From Aselliscus stoliczkanus (Eukaryota > Chordata > Mammalia > Chiroptera > Hipposideridae), in NCBI GenBank assembly GCA_033961575.1, contig CM066727.1, forward strand, positions 119,896,434-119,960,433: a stretch of DNA of 64,000 nt, in the 5' to 3' direction. Of this stretch, positions 1 through 12,309 are shown piece after piece. Made by a program: the position numbers and the translations under genes. Numbering within the stretch: position 1 is the first letter of the stretch; every line of letters begins with the position of its first letter. The notes under the pieces were generated by a model that saw only the letters and a program-made list of their open reading frames with translations, made no database searches and had not been told where the DNA came from.

Positions 1-182
1 CTTCAAACTCTGAAGAAAGCCTAGTTATGAGAGTTTGTTCATAAAGACCAAGTAAAACTACTATATTGCAGAGGAAGCTAGCGTTTGATAGAACTCAATT
101 CAATTTATGAGCAAGCATTAATTATTTACTATGGATAAGTCATTTGTTTCAATTACAAGTGATCTATTCTGCTTTTAAAGCA

Positions 183-264
183 AATTTGAAGAATAGGAAG
201 AAGAAAAAGAGGAAGAGGAGGTGGGGGGGAGGACAGAGAAGAAGAGGAGGAAGGAGAAGGTGAT
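183..264. repeat. Polypurine tract
   Basis: Almost uninterrupted A/G run (AAGAAGAAAAAGAGGAAGAGG and similar, with a GGTGGGGGGAGG core). It is low-complexity sequence with no gene nearby. The remainder of 1-430 shows nothing recognisable. Confidence 0.8.
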
Positions 265-429
265 GATAATGACACCACCTGTCAAGGAATCAAAAAGTGG
301 ATCTATTCAGTCCCCCTGCCTCCCAGTTATGCATTCTAAGGTGACTTTGATAGTCACCAAGTCAGAGGAACATAGGACAGTAAGGTTCTTGTAACTTCCT
401 GCCCCATGTGCCATGCCTCCCTGAAGTAT

Positions 430-645
430 TAGAAGGGAACTAATATTTACTAGCCTATTGGGCACTTTACGTGCCTTAGATGCATGGCTTCATTTAATTG
501 TCAAATTTAAGAGGCAGGCAATGTTATTCCCATTTGTATAGACTAAGCTCAAGCAGTTGAGAAACTTGCCACAGTCACCCAGCTAACAAGCGAGGAGCTG
601 GCATTGAAATCTGTATACCTGGATTGCCATGCCTAGGTTTGTCCC
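430..645 (+). mobile_element. MIR SINE (ancient)
   Basis: Order of blocks follows the MIR core: TTTACTAGCCTATTGGGCACTTTA, then a CTTCATTTAATTGTC block, CCCATTTGTATAGACTAAGC, and AACTTGCCACAGTCACCCAGC followed by GCATTGAAATCTG. It is diverged and immobile. 646-1335 shows no recognisable repeat beyond a short AAAAC run near 1005-1026. Confidence 0.75.
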
Positions 646-1339
646 ATCATCTCATATGTACTTCACCTCTGTTCTGCCAGGAGATTGATATGGCATCTTC
701 TTTCCAACCTGGTGGGCCTGGCTTTCTAGCATAACTCACCCCAAATGGAGTTTCCTGTACCAGTCCGTATCCCGTACCTCACTGGCGAGATCCTACCACA
801 GCAAGTACATTTTGCTTTTTTGCAGGTCACTCTTCCCAATGTGGCTAGGAATTCACATTTCTTACCACCTAACATAAGACACACCATCCCTCAGATGTGA
901 ACACCAATCTTACAGCACACTGGATACATTGACAGTTCCCACACAGGTCCAAGAACTCTCACTGAGAACACAAACACATTGGGAGGAAAGTGGGAAATTG
1001 ATTACAAAACAAAACAAAACAAAAACAGCTTTCATGTGATCTGATAACATTGGCTTAAAATCGCTTTGTTTCTGATCAGATCAGAAAATGCTATCAAGCA
1101 TATTGCTATTTTGAGCTATGATCTTGAACAGCCTTTCTTAGGAAGTAGGAGATACCTTCCTGGGTATCCATGGGCCCTTTGACTAAGATAGAAGAAAATC
1201 TCCTATGATTCTTCACTGTGACATGGTATTTTTCAAATGTAGAGTGTCAGGGAGAGGACATACCATCAAACCTATATTAAGGAGAAAGAAAAGGGTTTGA
1301 AGGTGAGGGGATTTAAATTTATGGATTGCTAATTCTTCC

Positions 1340-1545
1340 AGATACTTAGCCTGACATGCAGTTAACTTTATTTCCTTCATTCCTCTCAATGATCCTGTGA
1401 GATATAAACATTCTACACACACCACCACCACCAGGACCCAAGGAGCAGCACTTTTTCTGGGCTCCAACAGCTGTTGAATAGTGGAGCTGGGATTTGAACT
1501 CATCTCTCCCTGGGCTGTTTTTATTGTACTGCACCATCTTCTAAT
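1340..1545 (+). mobile_element. MIR SINE with internal CAC run
   Basis: MIR-like blocks (TCAATGATCCTGTGAGATA, GTGGAGCTGGGATTTGAACTC, GTACTGCACCATCTTCT) flank a short CACCACCACC expansion at about 1417-1434. Open frames over it on the minus strand are chance. Confidence 0.65.
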
Positions 1546-1559
1546 GAGCGTGGCCCTAT

Positions 1560-1924
1560 TTTAGGTGTGGGGGATTTAAAGGTGATAAAATATACACCCT
1601 GTACTCAAGAGGCTTAGGAGACAAATAGATTTTAAAAGTTCATAACAACATATGTTTGCAAAAAAGCTAAGTATCATCCATGCTACAGGAACTCAAGGAG
1701 CTGTTGATTACAGGGTCCTCATGAAGGACAGAGATTTGAATGAGGCTTAGAAAGAACCGGGAGATTTAGCAACATGGAGAAAAGGTCAGCAGATGTCCAA
1801 GAGAAGAGATCATCCTGAGCTAAGAATGCTGGATTCAGGGAACAAGGTGGGTGGTAGTGTTGATGGTGGTCACTGCTGTTTTCAGAAGTGACCATAAAGG
1901 GGAAGCTGAGAAATGTTCTGTTGG
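1560..1924 (-). mobile_element. L2 LINE fragment (probable)
   Basis: Read on the plus strand it shows the antisense L2 pattern: a CACCCTGTACTCAAGAGGCTTAGGAG-like 'contents-of-stock' block, then AGATTTGAATGAGGCTTAG and GCTGGATTCAGGGAACAAGGTG. Heavily diverged; the call rests on the order of blocks only. Confidence 0.45.
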
Positions 1925-2108
1925 AAGGCACACTAGACCCCTGCCCCTCGAAGTGTGGTCCAAACACCAGTGCCATCACCATCACCTGGCAGCATGTCAG
2001 AAATGCAGAATCCTGGGCCTTGTGCCAGATCCTTAAAACAGAATCTGCATTTTAATAAGATTCCCCACATGATTCAGAGGCATATTAAAGTTTGAGGAAC
2101 TGCTTTAG
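1925..2108 (+). mobile_element. MER5A-type hAT MITE
   Basis: CGAAGTGTGGTCCAAACACC, CATCACCATCACCTGGCAGC, GTCAGAAATGCAGAATCCTG and a closing TTAAAGTTTGAGGAACTGC match the MER5A layout (nonautonomous hAT-Charlie). Old and immobile. Confidence 0.8.
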
Positions 2109-4685
2109 AGGAAGGTACACTGCTCTCATTTTCCTTTTTTTAGATCCCAAAATAAAACTGAAGAGGATAAAAAATTATTTTTTCTGCCCTTCTATCTCCT
2201 TTTTTTTCCTTTCTCTTTCTGTAGAGGCCCAGTTGACTGTTGGTGAACTCAGGGACCTGAGTGTTGCTTCCTTTCTACAGTTTTGCCTAAAACCCAACAT
2301 CCTCTTTCTGTGATTTCTGTGCGTCACTGTCTTCTTCCTTTTCACTGGCATTCATTGATCTGTGAATGTCACACTTAAGAATGTAGAGCAAATGCATTTT
2401 GTACACAAACATCTACAAAATGGAACAACTCAATTGCCTTCCCAGGAGGCAGCCCTAAACAACTGGCCTATTTGTAAAAGCAGTTGACCTGCACATAATA
2501 GGATGTTCTGTGTCAGCACTGACCATTTTAAGCAGTGGGGTTTGAAAGAGCAGTGCTACCCTCAGTGGGACAGTTTGGAAACAGAACACCTCAAGAAGAA
2601 AGAGGCATTTTCAATGCCCGGGCCCTGCCTTGTGGTTCGCCCAATTTGTTCAATTCAGACTCTTCATCCCCACTGATTTTATTGATCCTCAGAATTAGGA
2701 CCACAATTGCTCCTTGGAAAGATTCCAGGTTTCAGGGAAGCTGAGGACACAGGAACATTGTATGCACAATTGAGGGCACTTCTGGTTTCTGGTCAGACAC
2801 ATAAAGAGCTTGCATTCCCACATGACAAGAACAAAACTGGACACAATGAAAACCAACAGCTTTGCTTAGATCCTTCAGAAAATGCAGGTCCTAGGGCAAA
2901 CCACTGTCCCCAAAACTGGAGAAGCAGACAAAGAATACAAAGAATTACAGCTTACCAGGAACAGAAGCCTCGGCAGAAACCAGTACCAGAGTAGGAAAAC
3001 CTAAACCGTAGTTGACAAATTGCTGGAGGCTCTGTGTGGACAAGTTTGAGAATCAGAAACTCCTTGCAGGCCCAGTCTTAAGGGGCTCCCCACACTTTTG
3101 TGAGTTTTTCTTCCTGGAGCCCCATCAGGTTCCGACTGTGAGGATTGAGGTGGGGCAATCCTCTCCTGCTTCCAACAGGGCAGGGCCGGGGGAAGGAGGA
3201 TTTTGAAGCCCTCCTTGGGCTCTCCAATTTTCCTTAACAAGACCTGCCCTCAAGGGAAACTGTTTTTCCAGAGTCTGACCCACTGGGGTTTTACCATGGC
3301 CCTAGTCAATCTGGAGAAGGGAAATACCAAACTCAGGCTCAGTAAAAGCCTGAAACCTAATCAAAGGACTTTAGAATGCATCCCTGAGCCCCACACCTTA
3401 CTAACACATCAATCATGCTCCTGTATAATAACAAGTGAGATTACAGCTAAAGGAGCTGGGAGCCTCTGACTGTAGTTACAAAGTCTCTAGGAAAAACCCA
3501 GGACAGAAAAGGAAGTTTCTACTTCTGATTTTGCCATATATTTATTGTATAATCAAGGGGAACTCACATATTCTTTCTGGGGCTCAGTTACCCCCTCTGT
3601 GAAAGAAGGTATTTATAGCTGGCTTATTTCAGCTCCAAAATCAGGACCAAATAAAGTATAAGATATCATATCAAAACACAGTTATTAATGTCTGTAAGTT
3701 TGTCAGTGTATCCATACTTAATATGCCAGGAGTAGAAAATATCACTGAAATTAAACATAATTCATATCAACTTAAAAGTCAATCTTCAGAAAGTATGAAT
3801 ATTTTCATAGAAATCATGAGTTTCTCAAGTTCACTTTATTTTTCTGATTTCTGCACTTTCTCGTGAGATTCCTCATTCCATCTGCTCTACAGAGCTCCAC
3901 TTAGGTTTTGAAAGCGTTTGGGGAGAAACAGTTTTGAAATTTGCAAACATCTTTGGGGCACTCTAGTCAGCTGAAAATTAACTATACGTGGATTTTTTCT
4001 AAAAGAAAACCAAATGAAACATTCTTGACATGGCAAACAAACAGCCATCCTGAGGGCAATATTTTTAGGAGCTAAGTGTAAACAAATCGAAAACACCAAT
4101 GGTGATCCCCCCACACCCACCCTCACCCTGCAGAACACACAAAAAAAAATAGTTAAAAAAAAAAAATCATCCTAAATGCAATTTAGATCTTACCAAACTG
4201 AAAACAATTGTGCAAATTATTGGGGCCATTTGAGGATCACATCAGGCAGTTGGATTCCACATCTGCCTAAAAATCTTACCGCTTGTATGCAACACACAAT
4301 TACTGGTTCACCGAGTAAGAATAAATCATTACAATGATCCAGGAGAGGACAAAATTGGAAAAACACAGCATTAGTCACCTCTCCCCGGGCATGTGTCATG
4401 GAGGCAGACCGGGGAATAGGGAAGACACCGGCTTAGGATTGGTTCCTATTTTCAATGTGTTAGTGGGTTATGGGAGATGTACCTGGCCTGAGATCCCGAT
4501 GTTCGGGCTGGGATCTGGGACCCAAGGTGAGTTCCATGCACAACTGCCTGACTTGATTAAAGTAAAGGAAATGGATCAATGCCAGGGTGATTCATGTCTT
4601 CAAAATAAGATGGGCTGAAATACACTTCCTAACAGGGCTATGAACCATGAATCAAGGGTTAATCAGTTTGCTGATGGATTTGGTC
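2109..4685. other. Unannotated unique stretch
   Basis: About 2.6 kb without an identifiable repeat or gene. It contains a strong polypyrimidine tract ending in TAG at about 2179-2224 and A-rich runs at 4141-4167. Frames of 60-95 aa occur on both strands; none has recognisable domains and they overlap each other antisense, as expected by chance. Confidence 0.5.
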
Positions 4686-4689
4686 TTCT

Positions 4690-4850
4690 CTTTGCACTCT
4701 CTGGTAGGCAGAAGATGTTAAAGTGGTTCTGTAGTCAGACAGTAAATCTCTGAGCCTCGCTATCTCAGTGTCCTTGTCTGTAAAATAGTTATGACAATGA
4801 CAGTACCCAGCTTATTGGGTTGTGGTAAACATTAAAATAGACAAACTACA
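4690..4850 (+). mobile_element. MIR SINE
   Basis: AGTCAGACAGTAAATCTCTGAGCCTCGCTATCTCAGTGTCC leads into CTTGTCTGTAAAATAG, a TATGACAATGACAGTACC block and TATTGGGTTGTGGTAAACATT, which is the standard MIR order. Confidence 0.75.
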
Positions 4851-5078
4851 CCAAAACACCTAGACTTGTGTCTGCCCAAGGTAGTTACTGTTGCCCATTC
4901 CCCTCTCTTTCTCTGTTCTATCTCAAGACTTGCCAGGTACTCTTCTTCCCTCTTTGCCACCTCATCCGGCCTTAGGATAATATCCAACAGCCTATGTTCT
5001 AAGCATATCCCAACATCCCATCTTAACTGTTCCAAGTCCAACTTTATAAGGACTTTGCTACAGAACCATTTTCCAACT

Positions 5079-5218
5079 CTAATGTGCATGTGGGAGTCCT
5101 GGGGATCGAGATCACATACAGATCCTGATTTAGTAGATTTGAGTCTATCTCTGGGAGAGTCTGCATTTCTAGCAGGTTCTAATGTTGTGGGTCTATGGGC
5201 CACATTTTGAACAGCTAG
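5079..5218 (-). mobile_element. MER5A-type hAT MITE
   Basis: Antisense MER5A order: TAATGTGCATGTGGGAGTCC, GATCCTGATTTAGTAGATTTG, GAGTCTGCATTTCTAGCAGG, closing with GGCCACATTTTGAACAGC. Followed by an 18-nt T run (5223-5240). The 4850-5078 flank is unassigned, possibly L2. Confidence 0.8.
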
Positions 5219-5400
5219 GCATTTTTTTTTTTTTTTTTGGCCACCTGAATGGTTGAGTTCTTTAGTAGGCTACTAACTGTCTGGAACCTATAAGCAATTA
5301 GATCTTCATTCAGTATGAAAGCCAGTTGCCAGTGAGATTCCTCACATGGCTGCATGATTTCATATGCAAAATTTTGAATGAATTACACTAATTCAAATGA

Positions 5401-5403
<3 letters not shown>

Positions 5404-5440
<37 letters not shown>
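5404..5440. repeat. (TG)n microsatellite
   Basis: About 18 uninterrupted TG units. Likely length-polymorphic. Confidence 0.97.
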
Positions 5441-5441
<1 letters not shown>

Positions 5442-5677
5442 CGAATGACACCTTAATGTGTGACCCAGTCAGGGAGCAATTTTATATCTAAAGAAGCTTG
5501 GTCCAAGGATAAAATGTGAGGCTAGAAATTTTAGGTAAATATATGTAGGAGGAAAGATACTTTGTTGGCAGCCCTGAAATTACTAGATAGGCATTTAGTA
5601 TGTCAAGCCATCCAATGGTTGGTTAGGCAAAATTAATGGTGAATTCAGGCAACATGTTTTTTCCATCAGTATTGAAA

Positions 5678-6138
5678 TAGTGGGTTGAATAATGCCTCCC
5701 CAGATTTATGTCCACTCAGAAGCTTATTTGGAAGTAGGGTCTTTACAGATGTCATTAGTTAAAATGTGGTCATACTGAATTAGAGTGCACTAATGCAATC
5801 ATTGGTGTCTTCATGAGAAGTGACACACAGAGACACAAAGGGACCCACAGAGAGGAGTACATGATGATAAGACACACTGGGAGAAAGTCATCTGACAACA
5901 GAGGCAGAGACTGGAGTTATGCGGCCACAAGCCAAAGAATGCCAAGAATTGCCAGTAACTATGAGAAGCCAGGGAAGAGGCATGGGACAAATCCTTCCCC
6001 TAACACCCCAAGAAGGAACCAACTTTGCAGACACCTGGATTTTGGACTTCTGGCCACAGAACTGTGAGAAAACATATTTGTTGTTTAAGCCATCCCATTG
6101 TAGCCATTTGTTACGTTAGCCCTAGGAAACTAGTACAC
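5678..6138 (+). mobile_element. MLT1-like LTR (ERVL-MaLR), solo
   Basis: Starts near GTGGGTTGAATAATGCCTCCC, then GAAGTAGGGTCTTTACAGATG, a GACAACAGAGGCAGAGACTGG block, TTTTGGACTTCTGGCCACAGAACTGTGAG and an end with TTGTTTAAGCC and GCCCTAGGAAACTAGTACA. This layout fits ancient MaLR LTRs. No internal retroviral sequence accompanies it, so it is a solo LTR. The exact subfamily is not determined. Confidence 0.7.
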
Positions 6139-8029
6139 CACCTATGAATGGCCAAGGTCAGTCCTGTTGCCACCTGCAGACCTGGAGAATCTGGAGCTCA
6201 AAGGCCCTCTGCCCTTTTGATCTCTGGAAGCTGGACTGACAATGGAGATGCTAGGTGTTTATATGGGGATGCTGCCAGCTTGGATGTCCTGGTCCCCTCT
6301 GCTCTCTTAGATCAATACTGATGGGGAGAGATGAAGGGGCAACCTATTCTTCTTTGGTTCGTGAACTTATCTCATCAGAATAAAGATGACTGAATCCTCC
6401 TAAAAGAGGATTCAACCAGTTTCACAGTTTTCACATCTAGTCAAATTGCCCAAATATAAACCCCTCCATGTGGCTAGGTCTGTGGTAAGGCAGGTAGCAA
6501 AGGGGAGCCAGTGGTAGAAGAAGCACTGAATATTGCCTCCTGGGAATTACGCCCTTGGACTTGATCTAACGGAGGGTGACGAGAGATATTCAGTAGGCGA
6601 GGAAGGATGCTGCTAGTGAACAGAATAGAAATAGTCCAATCCAGTGTTATTTTAAGCTTGTAGGAACTTTGGCTTGGGCTTCTTGTCTCTGTATGGGCAC
6701 CGAGTCTTGCCTCCTAGGCTTTCACAATGTCAGACAACTTGGAAACTTTTGCTTTGACTAGTGAGGAGAGTGAGATCTACATTTATCTCAAGAAAACATA
6801 CTCAATTAAGGAAAACATACTCCCCACCCATGATTATTCTATATTCAGTAACACTGGTAAAACATAAACCTCCTGCCAAAAACACTCTTCAGCCTGTTTC
6901 AACAGAATGAGGAAAATGCCTAAAATTAGCCTTTTCCCATTTCCAGTCCAGTGTATTCATATCTTCTTTATTCCACTGCATGTTTTAATGTAATAGCAAG
7001 TATACAATGCATTCAGAAAATATCTTTTATCTACAGAAATTAAAATATACTATTGAGGTACTCTAAATACACTTCAATGTGCTCAGAATGGGTGAATATT
7101 ACATAACCAAATGCTTGAAGGGATATCAAAATCAATATGTGCACCTGAAGAAATTCAAGTCCCATTTTTCTATCCAGCCTCAACAATAGCACCAGATTGA
7201 AAGTGAAAGAATTTTTTGAGTTCAAGATCTGCCAGTTACTAGCAACCTTGAAAAGATTTTTTAAAAAGTCTCTGGGCATCAGTGTTTTATACATAAAGAA
7301 ATGACTCCTGAGTTTGCAGAGAAGTCTTTATAACACATTTGTAAGTCATATAGTAGGTAGGCTGAGAAACAAATCTTTCAGATTCATTGTCTGGGAATAC
7401 ACAAATGATGAAGAAAGAATTTCACTTTGAACAGCTTCATCACTTTCATCTTTTATGAAACTATCCTCCTTTCTGTAGGAAGTCCCTCTTTCTCTGATTT
7501 TCTTATGTGGCCTGAACTATATTTATAATGGCACCAGCCCACCTCACATTTTACCATATATAGGCTGATTCACAGCATACTCAGTATCTGTAATCTGGAT
7601 TCAGTCTCATATCTTTACAGCTCTCTCCCCACCTTTGTCTTGTACCATTTAGACAATCAGGAAATATATGATTTTTAGTTCTGGAAGCTTCTGGTGTTGC
7701 TAGAGTTTGGACCACAGCCTCAGCCTTCTCTGGCAATTGAAATGCACCTGCCTCTGCCATTGTCTATGAAGTGAATCATCATTCAATAATATGCAGCAGA
7801 ACAACAAAAACAACAAAACATTTTAATTGTTATATAGACCAAACAAGATATTACACTTGAATATCCATTTAAAAATTCTAAAGCTCTATAGAATTTGTTA
7901 AAAATTAAATGTTTTCATCATTTCATAATAACTTTTTGAGCAATAAAACATAGCCATGTTCTCTTATGGCATGCTTTTCAATCTTCTAGACTTATCTCTA
8001 GCCTTTCAGCCCTATGGGAGACTCAGGAT
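6139..8029. other. Unannotated stretch
   Basis: No gene. A weak MIR-like segment may lie at about 7170-7370 (TTGAGTTCAAGATCTGCCAG followed by a CTCTGGGCATCAGTGTTT block), too diverged to call separately. The rest is AT-rich unique sequence. Confidence 0.45.
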
Positions 8030-8700
8030 CTTGAGGGCACTAAGGATGCCGGTATTTATTCCTTCAAGAAACATCTTTGAGTATACCTATTATATAGTGA
8101 CTACTCTTGTAAACCCTGGGTATAGCACAAAGATAAGTAAGGAAGAATCCCTGCCCTTGTCAAACCTATATTCTCGTAGTGAAGACCAACAATAAACAAG
8201 AAAACCAACTAATACAATCTTTCAAAATGGGTTTCACATTATAAAGAAGATGAGGAACAAAAACAAATAAACAAGGGATGAGCAAATTTAGATGGTCGGT
8301 CTGAGAAGGCCTCTCTAAAGAAGGACAGTTAACCTGAGACCAAAGGATAAGAAGGAGACCTGTGTGAGTAAGGCCTGTGAAGAAGAATGTTCTAGAGAGG
8401 TTTGCCTGTGGTGTGAAATAGCAACTGAAAGGAAAGCTGTGCAGAGATGAGATGAGATGAGATAAGATGAGACGAGAAGAGATGAGGTGAGATGAGAAAT
8501 GAGGTGAGTGGGGGAAAGAGGTTCATGGTGAAGTTGGAGAAGGGTCAGGAGTCAGATCCTGCAGGATCCTGCAGGGGCCACATGTTGACATTTTATTCCA
8601 AAGTTGATAGCAAGATACTGAAGGACATTAAGCATAAGTGTGGCATGATTTATATATCAAGAAGATCATTAGAGTTCTGTGAGGAAAACGAGTTAGAAGA
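8030..8700 (-). mobile_element. L2 LINE 3' part
   Basis: Plus-strand text is the antisense L2 end: TTTATTCCTTCAAGAAACATC, GAATCCCTGCCCTTGTC, AACAATAAACAAG, CTGAGAAGGCCTCTCTAAAG, then a CATTTTATTCCAAAGTTGATAG block. A GATGA-type repeat (8443-8509) has grown inside it. Confidence 0.65.
8443..8509. repeat. (GATGA)n imperfect pentanucleotide repeat
   Basis: About 13 units of GAGAT/GATGA with substitutions (GATAAGATGAGACGAGAAG). It interrupts the L2 fragment. Confidence 0.9.
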
Positions 8701-8879
8701 GGACAACAGCAAAAACACAAAAACAGTTATGGAACCATTTCTGTGCTTCAAGCAAAAGGTGATGTTGGCTGATAATCACATGGTAGCAGAAGAAAATGGA
8801 GAAAAGCAGATACAATTGAAATAGTTTGGAATTATACTGAACAGGACTCACGAAGGGATTAAATGGTGGAAGTGGGGAT

Positions 8880-8976
8880 GGAAAGAGGAAAGAATTGGGA
8901 CTTGTCCATCTCTGTGTCCACAACCATTAGCACACTGCCTAGCATAGAGTAAATGCTCAATAAACATATTTAGAAT
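8880..8976 (+). mobile_element. L2 LINE 3' terminus
   Basis: GTCCATCTCTGTGTCCACAACC, TAGCACACTGCCTAGCATAG and GTAAATGCTCAATAAACAT are the conserved L2 3' end. Confidence 0.75.
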
Positions 8977-10555
8977 TGATATTCTTTTTCCCCCATAAAA
9001 GCTATGGCTCCCAAACTGATGATCAGGAAAAGAACAGAGGAGTATAGAGAATAAATAAATAAGAGAAGAATCTCAAGGATGAATAAAGGCAGAAAACAGA
9101 GACAAAGATTTCCCTTCAGTGAAGCTGGTAATGACTTTCCTGTTAGCAGATCAAGGTTAAAGTCTTGCTTTATGTCTCTCCCTCCAGGCAGCTTTCCAAT
9201 AAATGTCTGAACATGTCCCAGGTCAACAGAGGGAGAATTGAATATTGCACGGTGAATAAGGAATGGGGCTGTGTATAGAAAATACATTTTTAAAGTTATC
9301 TTGTGATTTAGGAAATAATTCTTCATCATTTCCTTAGCTGACTTGGAAGCGAGAGCTTAAGGATAAAGAAAAGACTATGAAGCATATATTCTGCAAATGA
9401 TAGAACCCAGCCTTTCTGTCTGGGTATGTTGATTCGGTTATGACAGAGGGCATGTTGTTAGCACTCTGGTCTTGCATTTTGTTAGCACTCTGTGTGCACA
9501 CGCACAGACACGTTCCTCTTCAACAAGACCGCTAAAACCCTCCCCCTGAGATAGACAACATAATCTTTGTAAAGGTTTTTAAATAGGAAGCACACACATA
9601 TTCCCCTACTTCAGACTGGGGAGGTTAGATAAAAATAGATGAGGGTCATACATATTAAATACTAATATAGGTGACTGCTGACACCCGTACTTTAATTGGC
9701 ACCCATGGTTTAATTCAGGATCTTTTAGAAATTCTGACATTCTTGGAAAGGGGTTTCAGGCATCCATATTTGTCCTTTCTTTCAAGATTCAATTTATAGA
9801 CTGTTTTTAAAATCCTGCTGGCTCCTCCTGTAGTTTTGAGTGGTGCCTTCTAAATTCCCTCTAAGTGAACTTAAAAATAAAATGCACTTGCCTTTATGCT
9901 AATACCATTTGGAGTCTAAAAATGGTGTTCACGACTTTTGTCTTGTACTTTCCCGGCTGGCTGCAGTACTGATTCTCCCGTGCGTGATTGATGGGTAGGT
10001 TTTGCTCTGGGAAAGGGCCTCATCACCCACATCGCAAATGTACTCAATTAGAACCGCAATGCTCATGGGCTCTGCTTATTCTGTCTCTAACTACAGCTCC
10101 CTCACCACCCTTTTAGTCAAATGGTATCTGAAATATCGATGACTTTGGGAAAAAATTATGTTTGTTACAGGATAACGCAGCTATTGCAGAGCTGAAAGAA
10201 AATAATAATGGCTTTTGAATGAAAGGAAAAATCTATCTAAAGCACTGGCAAATGGCATCAATAAAGAGGCTAAAAGGTCTTTGGGAGGGTCTCACTAAGC
10301 AGCGGTCTGACTTCCCGTTCTCTGTATGCTATGGTCAGCTCTGCAGCTAGGATTGTCTCCAGAGGTGCATTAAGTTCATAGGTAAGCACGGTGTGGGAAC
10401 AGTTTCCTTTGTAGGATGCATGAAAGGCCACCACCTTTACTTGTGGCAAGATTTCTAAAAATTCATGGGACATTTTTACTTTACTTTGCAACTCCCCTTC
10501 TCTCCCAACTGAAGTGATAGAACTGAAGATATTATATAGCCCATTTATTTGTTGG
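8977..10555. other. Unannotated, largely repeat-poor stretch
   Basis: About 1.6 kb with no recognisable transposon and no gene. 9,600-10,260 is the longest repeat-poor part of the first 15 kb and contains AT-rich homeodomain-like words and balanced composition. Whether it is conserved cannot be judged from one sequence. A 102-aa minus-strand frame (10270-10578) runs into an L2 and has no domain I know. Confidence 0.4.
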
Positions 10556-10559
10556 GCAG

Positions 10560-10860
10560 CCCATAGCATACATTTCATTTCCCTTTAAAGTCTTCTCTGA
10601 TCCCCTACTCCTTCCTCAGGTGTAATCAATGGCTTCTTCCTTTGAATCACCTGGCACCTGTATTTACTCCTATATCCGCCTACACACAATGCTTTATTGT
10701 ACTTAATCATATACTGTGTTGTGTGTTTTCCCTCATTAGTCTGCTTACCAGAAGGACTGAGCTATATTTGTATTTTTATCTCTAAATGCATGATGTATGT
10801 GCTATTTTGATGTCCCACCCAACTGGAAAGATCAGGAAAGATTTTTCACTGTATTAAACC
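10560..10860 (+). mobile_element. L2 LINE 3' part
   Basis: TCTTCTCTGATCCCCTACTCC, CACCTGTATTTACTCC, TTTATTGTACTTAATC and GACTGAGCTATATTTGTATTTTTATC follow the L2 3' region in order. 10861-11540 beyond it holds nothing I recognise. Confidence 0.65.
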
Positions 10861-11539
10861 TTGTTAAATCCTGCTCTCTTGGGGTTCTGTAAAGTAGGGA
10901 TTCACAAAGCAAAGAGAGAGAATCAAACACATCCATTCTTCATTGTTCCAGATCATCAAGAGGAATATGGAAGGTTTTATAGAATCTCTCATAAAATACA
11001 GCAATTTTATTCACCCCATGTTGTCTGAGCAGTGAAGCAAAAAGAAGAAATGTAAGGGGTCCTGTGGTCCCTCCATTCTGAGGTAAGGCCATCTGCTTCT
11101 GGCTTGGGTGAGAACCACTGTTGCAATTCCATTAGGTCAGAGACCCTGACTACAACTTAAGGCACAGTGGAAGGGCCTGCTTGTCTCTTGTTATTGTTAT
11201 TGTCAGGTAACACCTTGTCTTAGCATTCTTACATGTGCAGTTGCAGAGGAGCCAGTGGCTTTATTTATCTTAAATGAACTTTCTTGAGTTAAACCAGTAC
11301 GATTCATAAATGTTAAGCAGCCAAACTCAGAAACCCAGAAGTGAATGCCATCATTCCAAAGGAACAGACTTAGTCAACATAACGTATTACCCTTGAATGT
11401 CCACTTCCTGCAAATACAGTATTTAAACCTTCACTTCAGAATAATTTAGTGGATTATCAGGGCTACTAACATAACCTTCTCATCTAACCAGCTTTATAGT
11501 CTCTGGTCAGGAACAAAGTGACCCTTTGCAAATGAATTT

Positions 11540-11624
11540 TCTGGCATTGCTGAGGATGATGCTCAATAAATCTTTGGTGAGTAGATGAATGAATGAATGA
11601 ATGAATGAATGAACTAATGAATGA
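11540..11624 (+). repeat. L2/MIR-type tail with (AATG)n
   Basis: TGATGCTCAATAAATCTTTGG is a typical LINE2/MIR end and runs into about eight GAAT units. The tetranucleotide repeat appears to have grown from the repeat's tail. Confidence 0.75.
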
Positions 11625-12068
11625 CATTGAAACCAGTTCTGTTTTTTCCTCTTTCACTCAGTACTGTGCATAACCACTTCCTTTGACATCATGTGCTAAG
11701 TACCCAGCATCACAATCTGATTTTATTTCTAGAAGATAACAAATGGAAGAAAAACCTTGGCTGCTTGTGTCACAAAAATGCATCAGAAAAATTTTAGGTG
11801 ATTCCAAAAAGGTGAATTTTTTTAGTTAATGTTCTTCAATCAACAAAAGAGTTGAAGTTTTTCAACCCTTCTTAAAAGTAAGGGTTGATAGTGTCTGTCC
11901 CATAAACATATCAAAGTATATTTGAAGAAAGTTGTAACACCAAATAATTAAAAAAACATCTTTCTCCATATTTTCAGAAGATGTCATTATGAGAAACCTC
12001 TTAATAGTTCCTGAACATTATTTCTGCATCTTTTGTTACCCATGTAAGTAATTTATCTCTATGGGAAC

Positions 12069-12149
12069 TTTCTTTTCTCCTTTCTCTTTTCTTCTCTTTC
12101 TCTCCCTTCCTTCCTTCCTTCCTTCCTTCCTTCCTTCCTTCCTTCCTTC

Positions 12150-12225
<76 letters not shown>

Positions 12226-12297
12226 TCCCTTTCTCCCTTCTGCCCTTCCTTCCTTCTTTCCTTCCTTTCTTTCCTCCTTCTCTCCTTCCTTCTTCTT
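12069..12297. repeat. Pyrimidine-only tract, (CCTT)n then (CTTT)n
   Basis: About 230 bases almost purely C/T. A CCTT array (about 12103-12152) switches to a CTTT array (about 12151-12222) with degenerate flanks. All long reading frames over it on both strands (80-100 aa, Lys/Glu/Arg- or Phe/Leu/Ser-rich) are repeat translations, not genes. Confidence 0.97.
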
Positions 12298-12309
12298 TGT
12301 CACTAGACT

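Noticed and set aside
2179..2276. Splice-acceptor-like polypyrimidine tract ending TAG, followed by a possible short exon
   Set aside because: No donor consensus, no open frame with recognisable protein similarity and no neighbouring exons. Such tracts are common by chance.
5678..6138. Endogenous retrovirus with genes
   Set aside because: Only an LTR is seen here and at 58690; no gag, pol or env-like sequence follows.
8443..8509. CRISPR-like or satellite array
   Set aside because: Simple pentanucleotide repeat without spacers; vertebrate context.
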